Of a stretch of 19,113 nt of DNA, positions 7,471 through 15,382 are shown piece after piece (position 1 is the first letter of the stretch; each line of letters opens with the position of its first letter). The stretch spans positions 1 to 19,113 of the forward strand of contig JAEXHA010000160.1 of assembly GCA_023450335.1 (NCBI GenBank), read 5' to 3'. This stretch comes from Actinomycetes bacterium (GTDB taxonomy: Bacteria; Actinomycetota; Actinomycetes; Actinomycetales; Microbacteriaceae). The notes beneath the pieces are model-generated. The model searched no databases. It was given only the letters and a program-made list of their open reading frames with translations, and was not told where the DNA came from. Both the position numbers and the translations under genes were made by a program.

Positions 7471-7747
7471 TCCGGGGCGGCTCACGCTCGAACCGCTCGA
7501 TGACACCTCCTGGCGGCTGTGCGACCGAGCGGCTCCGCCGTCGGACGCCGACAACGTCCTCGCCTATGTCGAGCAGCGCGACGACGGCCGTTACGAGGTG
7601 ACCTGGGTCATCCGGGGTCTGGGCACCGCCGTGTTCGGGACCATCGGCGACCTCCTGCGCGAGGCGGCGGCCCTCCTCGACTGCGAACGCTCACGCACCG
7701 TCAAACCGCATCCGATCGCGCATCGGCCTCCGCTGCGGGCATCATGA
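7457..7747 (+). CDS. Small conserved-type hypothetical protein
   Basis: A 96-residue protein of unknown function. A beta-rich N-terminal half (LTLEPLDDTSWRLCD, then VLAYVEQRDDGRYEVTWV) is followed by one amphipathic helix and a proline-rich tail, KPHPIAHRPP. From memory, short actinobacterial proteins of this plan, with a similar Pro/His tail, occur near stress and redox genes, but I cannot name a family. It starts with GGAGAG just upstream of ATG 7457, overlaps the dehydrogenase by 14 nt and ends in an ATGA overlap with the next gene. It is therefore almost certainly part of the same operon and translationally coupled. Confidence 0.75.
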   Translation: MRAHDPGRLTLEPLDDTSWRLCDRAAPPSDADNVLAYVEQRDDGRYEVTWVIRGLGTAVFGTIGDLLREAAALLDCERSRTVKPHPIAHRPPLRAS

Positions 7748-9199
7748 AGGCCGCGTCGCTGTGGGAGCTGACCGGCCCGGACATCGCGGCCGGCGGCACT
7801 CTCCCACGGCGGGCGGACGTCGTCGTCGCCGGTGGCGGCCTGGCCGGTCTCGCAGTCGCGACCGAGCTTGCGCGGCGCGGCCGCTCTGTGGTCGTGGTCG
7901 AGGCCGACCGGTTCGGCGGCATCACGACCAGCCGGACCACCGGCAAAGTCAGCCTTCTCCAGGGGGCGGCCGTCTCTCGCGTGCTCACTCACGCCGGTCG
8001 GCGCGCGGCGCACGCCTACCTCGACGCCGCGGCAGCCGCCCAGCACTGGCTGGCGGGCGAGCTGGCCGAGGTGCCGGACGCCTGGCAGACGCAGCAGGCG
8101 TCGACGTTCGCGACGACGGAAGCGGGCCAGCGCGCGCTGCGGCGGGAGGCGAAAGCCATGGCCGCGGCGGGACGGCCGGTGCGTCACCACCGCGACGTCG
8201 TGCCCGGACTGCCCCTGCCGGTGCGCGCCGCCATCACGCTCGACGATCAGGCCCAGCTCCATCCCCGGCGCGCCACCGCCGCACTGGCAGCCGCTGTACG
8301 CGCTGCCGGGGGCATCCTCGTGGACCGGTGCCGTGTGCAGGCGGTGCGTGCCCGTGACGTCGAGGTCGAGATCGACACGACGCGCGGGGTCGTGCGCGCC
8401 CAGCACATCGTCCTCGCCACCGGCACGCCCGTGCTCGATCGCACCCTGGCGTTCGCACGGCTGGTCGCGACCCGCGAGCTGGTCGCCGCGTACCGGTTGC
8501 CGGATGCCGGCGCGCGCGATGCGGCGCTGACCGGCATCCACCTCTCTGTCGACCCGGTGTCGCACTCCCTGCGTATGGCCACCGGACCGGGCGGCGCTCC
8601 GGTGCTCGTCGTCGGGGGAGCGGGCTACGACACCGGCCGCGGCACCGCAGGACTACCGCCCGACGACAGGCGCGCCGTTGGCGGGCCCGGCCGGGTTCGG
8701 TGGGGGGCGCGTGCACGTTGCGACCGGGTTCGCGAAGTGGGGGATGACCGGCGCCGTCGCCGCCGCACTCGCGATCGCGGGCCGCATCACCGACGCCGAG
8801 CCGGATTGGGCGTCACCGCTGTACCGGGGACTGCCGCGCCTGCGTGGCGCCGCGGCGACGGTGAAGGCCAACGCCGACGTGGGGGTGCGGCTGATCGGCG
8901 GGTGGGTGGGTGCCCGGCGGCCGGCACCGGCCAGCGGGGCGCGGATCGTGCGTGACGGGGTGCGCCCGGTCGCCGAGTCGAGTCTCGACGGCCGCTCGTG
9001 CCGCGTCTCAGCGGTGTGTACGCACCTGGGCGGCATCGTGCAGTGGAACGAGACTGAGCGGACGTGGGACTGCCCGCTGCATGGGTCGCGGTTCGCCGCG
9101 ACCGGTGAGGTGATCGAGGGCCCCGCCGTGACAGACCTGCCCCGGATCGATGATGGGGCCGACACGAGGAGACGAACCGATGAACAGGCGCAGCGATGA
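7744..9199 (+). pseudogene. FAD-dependent oxidoreductase-Rieske protein, disrupted by internal deletion/frameshift
   Basis: The first frame starts at ATG 7744 and gives a DAO-type FAD domain. The dinucleotide-binding motif VVVAGGGLAGLAVATELARRG is followed by VVVVEADRFGGITTSRTTGKVS, and the domain runs to VLVVGGAGYDTGRG near 8640. That frame then turns into Arg-rich nonsense ending at 8955. The family's continuation appears in the frame one base ahead: QDYRP at about 8648-8662, VATGFAKWGMTGAVAAAL, and a C-terminal Rieske domain with CTHLG and CPLHGSRF (2Fe-2S ligands), ending at 9199. Roughly 30 residues normally found between the GxGR and QDY motifs are missing. The simplest reading is a deletion of 3n+2 bases. 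The intact type transfers electrons from a Rieske centre to FAD; the product here is probably inactive unless this is an assembly error. Confidence 0.8.
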
Positions 9200-9365
9200 C
9201 GATCGGCCCCCGAGACCGGAGGACGATGAAGACCTGATGGCACGGGACTACGACTTCGAGGATGCCTTGGAGAAGGAGTGGCGTGAGACCTACGGCGGCC
9301 GGGTGCGGCGGTCGGCCCCGCGGGGTGGCGACGACGTCGCCGGGCCCCTCGATCCTGCGGCGTGA
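9180..9365 (+). CDS. Small acidic hypothetical protein
   Basis: A 61-residue highly charged protein. The N-terminal half is rich in Asp, Glu, Arg and Pro, followed by a possible helix, DYDFEDALEKEWRETYGG, and a basic/Gly tail. A GAGGAG ribosome site lies 8 nt before the ATG at 9180. The start lies inside the last 20 nt of the broken Rieske gene, so it would be read by coupled translation in an intact operon. No family recognised. Confidence 0.55.
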   Translation: MNRRSDDDRPPRPEDDEDLMARDYDFEDALEKEWRETYGGRVRRSAPRGGDDVAGPLDPAA

Positions 9366-9436
9366 CGCCGCGAGCCGTCGGGCGGATAGGCGGCGCCGAG
9401 CACCGCGTCAACCCCCTCGACGGCGGGGGAGAGCCG

Positions 9437-9973
9437 TTGGACAGTGACGGCATGGACCACAACCCCACTGCCGATCGTGTTCCGTCGGGCGGCGACGGCG
9501 ACAACACGTACGACGATCCCGGCGGCAACTATCCGGATGCCGGCGAGCACCGGGACCTCGCCCCCGACGCCGCGGCCGCGGACGCTGTATCGCCCACCGA
9601 CCCGGACGCGGTCGATCCGGCCGAGCCCGCCCTCGACGATGCCGGCAACAGCGAGGCCGTCGCCCGGGTGCCGGCCCGCGGGCACAGCGGCGACCACCAC
9701 GGTCAGGATCACGGCCGCACGACGGTCACCGTCGGCCAGGCGCAGCATGCGATGCGCGGCGCCCGCGAGCAGGACATGCCCGCCATGTCGCAGAACAACG
9801 CCGTCACCGCCGAGAAGCTCGCCGGCATCATCGCGCAGACCCGCGCCGACCTTCCCGGCGCCTCCACCGACGCAATCGCCTACATGCTCAGGGAACGTGC
9901 CGCGCAGGCGGGACTGCACCTCGACGACGACGTGGCCGCCGAACTGGCTGACGAGATCGCGGCGGGCGGCTGA
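9437..9973 (+). CDS. Hypothetical acidic protein with disordered N-terminus
   Basis: About 178 residues if started at TTG 9437. Residues 1-90 or so are low-complexity and rich in Asp, Ala, Pro and Gly, probably disordered. A His-rich patch (HSGDHHGQDHG) follows. The C-terminal 70 residues look folded and helical (AVTAEKLAGIIAQTRADLPG, then DAIAYMLRERAAQAGLHLDD). I chose the TTG because GGGGGAGAG sits just before it. The GTG at 9362 that overlaps the previous stop has no ribosome site, and ATG 9452 also lacks one. The stop at 9973 lies 7 nt from the stop of the convergent small membrane protein. Function unknown. Confidence 0.6.
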   Translation: MDSDGMDHNPTADRVPSGGDGDNTYDDPGGNYPDAGEHRDLAPDAAAADAVSPTDPDAVDPAEPALDDAGNSEAVARVPARGHSGDHHGQDHGRTTVTVGQAQHAMRGAREQDMPAMSQNNAVTAEKLAGIIAQTRADLPGASTDAIAYMLRERAAQAGLHLDDDVAAELADEIAAGG

Positions 9974-9980
9974 CCGGGCA

Positions 9981-10175
9981 TCACAACAGCTGCCACAGCG
10001 CCGGGCCGAACACGATCGCGGCGGCCACCGGCACCGTCAGCAGACTGAGGGCCGCGATGACGATGGCCACCATGCTGCCGGCGATCGACAGAGCCGCGGC
10101 GGCGGCCGCCGATGAGCCGGCCGCCGCCGAATGCGCCGAAGCCGACGTGTGGGGAAGAGCGATCGCGGAGGTCAT
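9981..10175 (-). CDS. Small hydrophobic membrane protein
   Basis: A 64-residue protein with an Ser/Ala/His-rich N-terminus and then about 35 hydrophobic residues (GSMVAIVIAALSLLTVPVAAAIVFG), enough for one long or two short membrane helices. The ATG at 10175 lies 6 nt after a TAGCGT -10-like element on the same strand, which fits a leaderless transcript and is the main support for the gene. No family recognised. A frame-shifted shadow ORF covers the same region, so coding is likely but not certain. Confidence 0.5.
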   Translation of the reverse strand: MTSAIALPHTSASAHSAAAGSSAAAAAALSIAGSMVAIVIAALSLLTVPVAAAIVFGPALWQLL

Positions 10176-10181
10176 GCTTCG

Positions 10182-10187
10182 ACGCTA
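10182..10187 (-). promoter_or_regulatory. -10 box for small membrane protein (leaderless type)
   Basis: On the minus strand TAGCGT is separated from ATG 10175 by CGAAGC, the same 6-nt spacing as for trmB and the SGNH hydrolase gene. The rest of the 10188-10341 stretch holds no gene I can support. Confidence 0.35.
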
Positions 10188-10341
10188 TGGATGCCGGGGG
10201 CACCGCCGCGTCGGTCGAGGGGAGCATCCGCGTCATCCCCGAGGATGATTCGGCCCCGCGCCCACCGCCTCTCCACGCGCCGCTGAGGCGTCGCGCGGAG
10301 CCCCGGGCGGCGTGGGCCCCCTGACGGAAACGCTCAGACGG

Positions 10342-10375
10342 GAGAAGGGGAGCCGCCGAAGCGACTCCCCTTCTC
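10342..10375 (-). terminator. Strong hairpin downstream of tRNA-Arg
   Basis: GAGAAGGGGAG (10342-10352) and CTCCCCTTCTC (10365-10375) form a perfect 11-bp stem with a 12-nt loop, 12 nt past the 3' end of the tRNA gene on its strand. There is no clear U tract on either side, so it may act as a tail-less GC terminator or a processing signal. Confidence 0.65.
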
Positions 10376-10387
10376 ACATCTCGCTCG

Positions 10388-10460
10388 CGCCCCCGACAGG
10401 AGTCGAACCTGCGACCTACGGTACCGGAAACCGGCGCTCTATCCACTGAGCTACGGAGGC
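10388..10460 (-). tRNA. tRNA-Arg (anticodon CCG)
   Basis: A 73-nt cloverleaf on the minus strand. The acceptor stem GCCTCCG pairs with CGGGGGC (one T-G pair), with discriminator G. The D arm is GCTC/GAGC. The anticodon loop TTCCGGT carries CCG, which reads CGG codons. The T arm is GCAGG/CCTGT with loop TTCGACT. The variable loop is 5 nt and CCA is not encoded. The bottom pair of the anticodon stem (27-43) is C-T by my fold, a mild oddity. It lies close to argS, which charges it. Confidence 0.95.
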
Positions 10461-10476
10461 GTACCGATCGAGGGTA

Positions 10477-11232
10477 TCACCGAGTGAGTGCGCTCACCGC
10501 TTCGGCCAGCCGTCCCGCGAGGTAGCGGTGGCCGGCCGTCGACGGGTGGTCACGGCCGACGCCGGTGTCGATCACCGCATAGTAGTTGTCCTGCGTGATC
10601 CAGCCCTCGCGCAGCGGCGAGATGTACCACCAGCCGCGCTCGGCGGCCAGATCGGTCAGATCACTGTCGATGCGGGCGGTCGTGCGCTCAACGGGCAGCA
10701 CCTGCGGTGCAGGCCCCAGCACCACCACGCGCGCGGCCGGGTAGACGGCGGCCAGCTGATCCCACGCCGCATTCACGGCGTCGGCGTACCCGGCGGCCGG
10801 CAGCCGGCGGTCGTTGATCGAACCCTGGATGATCACCAGGTCGGGGTCGGCTGCGGGATCCAGCGCGGCGATGCGCGTGCCGAAGTCCGGACCGTCGATG
10901 CCGGGCTTGAGGTATCCGCTGCCGCGCACCCCGTCGACGATCGTGGCCCACCCCGCCAGGTCGGCCACCACATACGCGTAACCGGCTTCGGGCGTGGCCG
11001 CCGCCGATCCGTAGGTCCACGAGTCTCCGAAGATCAGGACGGTCGGCTCCTCGGGCAGTTCCAGCGGCTCGGGGGCCAGCTCCACCTGAGTGCCGTCGCC
11101 GGCCACGACGGTGGTCGGCGGGTTCATCCACCCGGGCAGCAGCGCCGCCACGACGATAGCGGCGAACACCGTGGCCAACAGCGCGCGCACGCGCAGCGGC
11201 ACGCGGCGCAGCGGGTGTTCGCGCGGGCTCAT
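10477..11232 (-). CDS. Membrane-anchored SGNH/GDSL hydrolase
   Basis: A 251-residue protein. A basic N-terminus and one hydrophobic segment (about 17-35) act as signal anchor or signal peptide, so the catalytic domain is outside the cell. Block I is IFGDSWTYGSA with nucleophile Ser71, block II is around GVRGSGYL (oxyanion Gly), block III is QGSIND with Asn140, and block V is RDHPSTAGH with His229. These are the four landmark residues of SGNH esterases/acyltransferases. The substrate could be a cell-wall polysaccharide acyl group or lipid; this is inference. I chose ATG 11232 because TACCCT lies 6 nt upstream, giving a leaderless start. An upstream in-frame ATG at 11277 adds 15 residues without a ribosome site. 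Confidence 0.88.
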   Translation of the reverse strand: MSPREHPLRRVPLRVRALLATVFAAIVVAALLPGWMNPPTTVVAGDGTQVELAPEPLELPEEPTVLIFGDSWTYGSAAATPEAGYAYVVADLAGWATIVDGVRGSGYLKPGIDGPDFGTRIAALDPAADPDLVIIQGSINDRRLPAAGYADAVNAAWDQLAAVYPAARVVVLGPAPQVLPVERTTARIDSDLTDLAAERGWWYISPLREGWITQDNYYAVIDTGVGRDHPSTAGHRYLAGRLAEAVSALTR

Positions 11233-11238
11233 GCGAAC

Positions 11239-11244
11239 AGGGTA
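11239..11244 (-). promoter_or_regulatory. -10 box for the SGNH hydrolase gene (leaderless type)
   Basis: TACCCT on the minus strand, then GTTCGC, then the ATG at 11232. The arrangement is identical to that in front of trmB. Confidence 0.45.
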
Positions 11245-11311
11245 GGTCACGTCGGCCGCAACGCCGAACATCGGCATCCATTCGCCGTGCGGAGCGCGCA
11301 GACCCGCCCCG

Positions 11312-11317
11312 TAGAAT
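11312..11317 (+). promoter_or_regulatory. -10 box for argS
   Basis: TAGAAT lies 9 nt before the argS ATG. An AAGGGG ribosome-site-like run (11319-11324) lies between them, but a start 6-7 nt after the -10 would leave only 2-3 nt of leader, so argS may be translated nearly leaderless. Confidence 0.5.
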
Positions 11318-11326
11318 CAAGGGGCT

Positions 11327-12994
11327 ATGGATCCTGAAGCCCTTTCCCTCGCCCTGCTCGCCGTCATCGCCCCGCTCGCCGAGGCGCGACGTGCCGGCGC
11401 GAGCGACGGGCTGACGGCGGCGGATCTGCCGCTGGAACGGCCCAAGAACCGCGAGCACGGCGACTGGGCGTCCAACGCTGCGCTCAAGCTCGCCAAGGTC
11501 GTCGGCGCGAACCCGCGCGAGTTCGCCGCCGAGATCGCCGCGAAGCTGCAGGAGACCGAGGGCATCGCCAGCGTCGAGGTCGCCGGGCCGGGCTTCATCA
11601 ACATCCGGCTCGATGCCGCCGCCGCCGGAGTGCTGGCCCGCACGATCGTCGAGGCCGGTGCCGCGTTCGGCACCAATGACTCCCAACGCGGACAGACCAT
11701 CAACCTCGAGTTCGTCAGCGCCAACCCCACCGGCCCGATGCACATCGGCCACACCCGCTGGGCGGCGCTGGGCGACTCGATGGCGCGGTTGCTGCTGGCC
11801 AGCGGCGCGACGCTGGTGCGCGAGTTCTACGTCAACGACGCCGGCGCGCAGATGGACCGGTTCGGCCGGTCGGTGCTCGCCGCGATCAAGGGCGAGCCCA
11901 CCCCCGAGGACGGCTACCCCGGCGCGTACATCGACGACCTCGCGCAGCGTGTGCGCGCCGCCGTCCCGAGCATCGACGACCTTGACGAGGGCGAGCAGCT
12001 GACCATCGCGCGCGACCGCGCGTACGAGTTCCAGCTGGGCGACCTGCAGGAATCGCTCGTGAAGTTCAACGTGCACTTCGACGTGTTCTTCAGTGAGCGG
12101 ACGCTCCACGCCGCCGGCGCCGACGGTGGGCCGAGCCTCGTCGACGAGGCCGTCGACCGGCTGCGCGCCCAGGGCCACGTGTTCGACGCCGAGGGGGCCG
12201 TCTGGGTGCGCACCACCGACTTCGGTGATGACAAGGACCGGGTCATCCGCCGCTCCAACGGCGAATACACCTACTTCGCCGCCGACGCCGCCTACTACCT
12301 CAACAAGACCGACCGCGGTTTCGCGCACAAGATCTACCTGCTCGGCGCCGACCACCACGGCTACGTGCACCGGCTCAAGGCGCTCGCCGGTGCGGCCGGC
12401 GACGATCCCGAGAAGGACATCGAGGTGCTCATCGGGCAGCTCGTGTCGGTCAACGGCGCCCGACTGTCCAAGCGCGCCGGCAACATCATCGAGCTCGACG
12501 ATCTGCGTGATTGGCTCGGCACCGACGCCCTGCGCTACTCGCTGGGCCGGTACCCGGCCGACTCGCCGCTGACCCTCGACCCCGAGGTGCTGCGCAAGCG
12601 CACCAACGACAACCCGGTGTTCTACGTGCAGTACGCGCACGCACGTACCCACAATGTCGCGCGCAACGCCGTCGACAGCGGGGTGGCCCGCGATGCGTTC
12701 GCCCCCGAACTGCTCACGCACGAGACCGAAGCCGCGCTGCTGGGCGCATTGCAGGAGTTCCCGCGCATCGTCGCCTTCGCCGCCGAGGTGCGCGAGCCCC
12801 ACCGGGTGGCCCGCTATCTCGAAGAGCTGGCCGGGCTGTACCACCGGTGGTACGACAACTGCCGAGTCACGCCGCTGGGCGACGAGGCCGTCACCGACCT
12901 GCACCGCACCCGCCTGTGGCTCAACGACGCCACCGGTCAGGTGCTGCGCAACGGCCTGGACCTGCTCGGCGTGAGCGCGCCCGAACGGATGTGA
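11327..12994 (+). CDS. argS: Arginyl-tRNA synthetase
   Basis: A 555-residue class I synthetase that charges tRNA-Arg. An N-terminal Arg-S additional domain (about 5-95, with NREHGDWASNAAL and GPGFINIRL) is followed by the catalytic Rossmann domain with SANPTGPMHIGHTRWA (HIGH at 139-142) and GADHHGYVHRLKA. The KMSKS region is replaced by RLSKRAGN, as is usual in ArgRS lacking the canonical motif. The C-terminal DALR anticodon-binding domain ends in GLDLLGVSAPERM, the standard ending of the family. Full length and apparently intact. A tRNA-Arg gene lies about 0.9 kb upstream on the other strand. The stop is 1 nt from the GTG of the next gene. Confidence 0.98.
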   Translation: MDPEALSLALLAVIAPLAEARRAGASDGLTAADLPLERPKNREHGDWASNAALKLAKVVGANPREFAAEIAAKLQETEGIASVEVAGPGFINIRLDAAAAGVLARTIVEAGAAFGTNDSQRGQTINLEFVSANPTGPMHIGHTRWAALGDSMARLLLASGATLVREFYVNDAGAQMDRFGRSVLAAIKGEPTPEDGYPGAYIDDLAQRVRAAVPSIDDLDEGEQLTIARDRAYEFQLGDLQESLVKFNVHFDVFFSERTLHAAGADGGPSLVDEAVDRLRAQGHVFDAEGAVWVRTTDFGDDKDRVIRRSNGEYTYFAADAAYYLNKTDRGFAHKIYLLGADHHGYVHRLKALAGAAGDDPEKDIEVLIGQLVSVNGARLSKRAGNIIELDDLRDWLGTDALRYSLGRYPADSPLTLDPEVLRKRTNDNPVFYVQYAHARTHNVARNAVDSGVARDAFAPELLTHETEAALLGALQEFPRIVAFAAEVREPHRVARYLEELAGLYHRWYDNCRVTPLGDEAVTDLHRTRLWLNDATGQVLRNGLDLLGVSAPERM

Positions 12995-12995
12995 C

Positions 12996-13838
12996 GTGAC
13001 CGAGCCCACGCGCGACACCGCACCGATCCCCGATCCTGCGGCGCAGTGGGTGCTGGGCACGCCCGACCAGGCGGCGCCGCCCAAGCGCCGGCGTGCCGTG
13101 TGGCCGTGGATCATCGCGGGGGTCGCCGTGGTCGTACTCGCGGTGGTCGCCTGGGTGGCCGGGGAGCAGATCGCCCGCAACCTGGTCGAAAGCACGATCC
13201 GCGAGAAGGTCGTCACCCAGTTGTCGCTGCCGGCCGACCAGCAGATCGACATCGACATCCCGGGGCAGATCCTGCCGCAGCTGATCGGCGGTGAGCTCGA
13301 TGAGATCACGCTCGCGAGCGACGACGTCGCTTTCGGCGACCTGTCGGGCGACGTGAGCGTGCACGCCACCGGCGTCCCGGTGCGCGGCGACGGGCCGGTG
13401 CAGGCGGCGATGGCCACGATCGTGCTCGATGAGGCGGAGCTGACGGCGCTGCTCGGCACGATCGAAGGCTTCCCGGCCGACACGGTGGCCCTCGACGCTC
13501 CCGCCATCGAGATCTCGATGGATCTGCAGCTGTTCGCCCTGACGGTTCCCGTCGGTGTGACTCTGGTACCCGGCGCGGCCGGCGGTGACCTCGTGCTCAC
13601 TCCGTCGACTCTGCGGGTGGCGGGTGCCGAGATCACTGCCGAGGCCCTTGCCCGCCAGTTCGGCGCGATCGCCGGCACGGTCGTGCGCGACTGGCAGGTG
13701 TGCCTGGCCGACCAGCTGCCCGCCGGCGTGGAGTTGTCGACGGTCGAAGTCACGCGCGCCTCGGTGGTCGCCGAGTTCGCGATCGACGGCGACATCGTCA
13801 CCGATGAGACTCTGCGCCGACCCGGTTCGTGCGATTGA
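12996..13838 (+). CDS. DUF2993 / LmeA-like phospholipid-binding protein
   Basis: A 280-residue protein. A cytoplasmic Pro/Asp-rich N-terminus, KRRR at 30-33 and one transmembrane helix (about 35-56) precede an extracytoplasmic domain of DUF2993 type. Typical features are the IARNLVESTIREKVVTQL segment after the membrane, GGELDEITLASDDVAFGDLSGDVSVHATGVPV, and VVRDWQVCLADQLPAGVELSTVEV near the end. Mycobacterial LmeA of this family binds phosphatidylinositides and takes part in lipomannan maturation; whether this homologue does so is inference. It starts with GTG one base after the argS stop and is probably co-transcribed with it. Confidence 0.82.
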   Translation: MTEPTRDTAPIPDPAAQWVLGTPDQAAPPKRRRAVWPWIIAGVAVVVLAVVAWVAGEQIARNLVESTIREKVVTQLSLPADQQIDIDIPGQILPQLIGGELDEITLASDDVAFGDLSGDVSVHATGVPVRGDGPVQAAMATIVLDEAELTALLGTIEGFPADTVALDAPAIEISMDLQLFALTVPVGVTLVPGAAGGDLVLTPSTLRVAGAEITAEALARQFGAIAGTVVRDWQVCLADQLPAGVELSTVEVTRASVVAEFAIDGDIVTDETLRRPGSCD

Positions 13839-13903
13839 GCCGGCCGATGCGACCGCATGAGTCGTGCGGTGTCACGGGGCGCGGCGGGCGCTGCCCGGTG
13901 TCC

Positions 13904-13909
13904 TAGACT
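13904..13909 (+). promoter_or_regulatory. -10 box for the lysA-hom-thrC-thrB unit
   Basis: TAGACT lies 63 nt before the GTG of lysA in a 134-bp intergenic region. A start about 7 nt later gives a leader of roughly 57 nt. I see no leader peptide, T-box or lysine riboswitch in it. Confidence 0.45.
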
Positions 13910-13972
13910 GCAAGGACTGCCGGGGCGTGAATCCTCCGCTCGCCGCACCCCTTCCACCCGATAGGTGATCGC

Positions 13973-15382
13973 GTGTCCACCTCTGAAAACCGCCCGCCGG
14001 CGCCCGCGTGGCTCGTGGCGCCTGACGACGTGAACGCTCTGGCCCGCGAGGTGTGGCCGCCCGAGGCCGGTCGCGGCACCGATGGTGTCCTGCGTATCGG
14101 CGGCGTCCCCGTCACCGCCCTGCAGGCGCAGTTCGGGACACCGCTGTATGTCCTCGATGAGAACGCGGTGCGCGCGCGTGCCGCCCGGGTGCTCGCGGCG
14201 TTCCGCGCCGCCGCGGCCCGCCACGGCACTCGCGCCCGCGTCTACTACGCCGGCAAGGCGTTCCTGTCGACCGAGGTCGTCCGCTGGGTCACCGGTGAAG
14301 GCCTGGCCGTCGACGTCGCCAGCGGAGGAGAGCTGGCCGTGGCGCTCGCCGCCGGGGCCGACCCGGCCGCCCTCGGCCTGCACGGCAACAACAAGCTGCC
14401 CGCCGAGCTCGAACGCGCCGTCGAGATCGGCGTGGGCTCGGTCGTCGTCGACAGTCGCATCGAGGTCGAACGGCTGTCGGCCATCGCCGAACGACACGGC
14501 GCCGTGCAGAACGTACTCGTGCGGGTCAACACCGGCGTCCACGCCGAGACGCACGACTTCCTGGCCACGGCCCACGAAGACCAGAAGTTCGGCTTCCCGC
14601 TGGTGGATGCCGGGGACGTCGTCGCCCGTATCCGCGAGCTGCCGGGGCTGCGCTTCGTCGGGCTGCACTGCCACATCGGTTCGCAGATCTTCGGCGTGGC
14701 CGGCTTCGAGGAGTCGGCGGCGCGTCTGGTTGACCTGCACGCGCAGCTGCGCGCCGGCGGCGACGTGCCGCTCATGAACCTCGGCGGCGGATTCGGCATC
14801 GCCTACACCTCGGTCGATGACCCGACCCCGATCGAGCAGCTCGCCGACGCGATCGTCGATGCCGTCGCCCGCGAATGCGCCGCCCGCGGCATCCCGGTTC
14901 CCGAACTCGCTTTCGAGCCCGGCCGGGCCATCATCGGCCGCGCCGGCGTGACGCTGTACGAGGTCGGCACCGTGAAGCCGGTGCGAGTGTCCGACGAGGT
15001 CGAACGGCTCTACGTGAGCGTCGACGGCGGCATGAGCGATAACGCGCGTACGGCGCTGTACGGCGCTCAGTACTCGGCGCGCGTCGCTTCGCGCACAAGC
15101 CACGCCGCGCCGGCGCTGTCGCGCGTCGTGGGGCGCCATTGCGAGTCGGGCGACATCGTCGTGGACCACGAGTATCTGCCGGCCGACGTCGCGCCGGGTG
15201 ACCTGGTCGCCGTGCCCGCCACCGGCGCGTACTGCTTCTCGCTCGCGAGCAACTACAACTACGTGCCCCGACCGCCCGTGGTCGCGGTGCGCGACGGACA
15301 CGCGCGTGTGATCGTACGCGGTGAGACCATCGAAGATCTGCTGGCCCGTGACGCCGGCATCGTCACCGAAGGAGACGCATGA
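13973..15382 (+). CDS. lysA: Diaminopimelate decarboxylase
   Basis: A 469-residue fold-type III PLP enzyme that decarboxylates meso-diaminopimelate to L-lysine. The PLP lysine is K95 in RVYYAGKAFL. Further landmarks are GLHCHIGSQI (about 227-236), NLGGGFGIAYT, EPGRAIIGRAGV, YVSVDGGMSDN, GRHCESGDIV with the cross-subunit cysteine, and GAYCFSLASNYNYVPRP at the C-terminus. Length and order are normal for actinobacterial LysA. GTG 13973 is preceded by AGGTGA at 5 nt. The stop overlaps the hom start in ATGA, so the two are translationally coupled. Full threonine and lysine end-steps are thus joined in one transcript. Confidence 0.97.
   Translation: MSTSENRPPAPAWLVAPDDVNALAREVWPPEAGRGTDGVLRIGGVPVTALQAQFGTPLYVLDENAVRARAARVLAAFRAAAARHGTRARVYYAGKAFLSTEVVRWVTGEGLAVDVASGGELAVALAAGADPAALGLHGNNKLPAELERAVEIGVGSVVVDSRIEVERLSAIAERHGAVQNVLVRVNTGVHAETHDFLATAHEDQKFGFPLVDAGDVVARIRELPGLRFVGLHCHIGSQIFGVAGFEESAARLVDLHAQLRAGGDVPLMNLGGGFGIAYTSVDDPTPIEQLADAIVDAVARECAARGIPVPELAFEPGRAIIGRAGVTLYEVGTVKPVRVSDEVERLYVSVDGGMSDNARTALYGAQYSARVASRTSHAAPALSRVVGRHCESGDIVVDHEYLPADVAPGDLVAVPATGAYCFSLASNYNYVPRPPVVAVRDGHARVIVRGETIEDLLARDAGIVTEGDA

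Noticed and set aside
8600..8700. Programmed ribosomal frameshift joining the FAD and Rieske halves
   Set aside because: No slippery heptamer or following hairpin stands out, and family residues are missing at the junction, which a frameshift alone would not explain.
8642..8955. Arg-rich C-terminus of the FAD oxidoreductase in its original frame
   Set aside because: It is the out-of-frame reading after the deletion; the true family continuation is in the neighbouring frame.
10188..10324. Short plus-strand ORF after the small membrane protein's promoter
   Set aside because: No ribosome site, Pro/Arg-rich shadow-like composition, and it overlaps the minus-strand promoter region.
13839..13972. 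Lysine riboswitch or threonine/isoleucine attenuator before lysA
   Set aside because: The leader is only about 57 nt, with no run of Lys, Thr or Ile codons and no room for a lysine aptamer.
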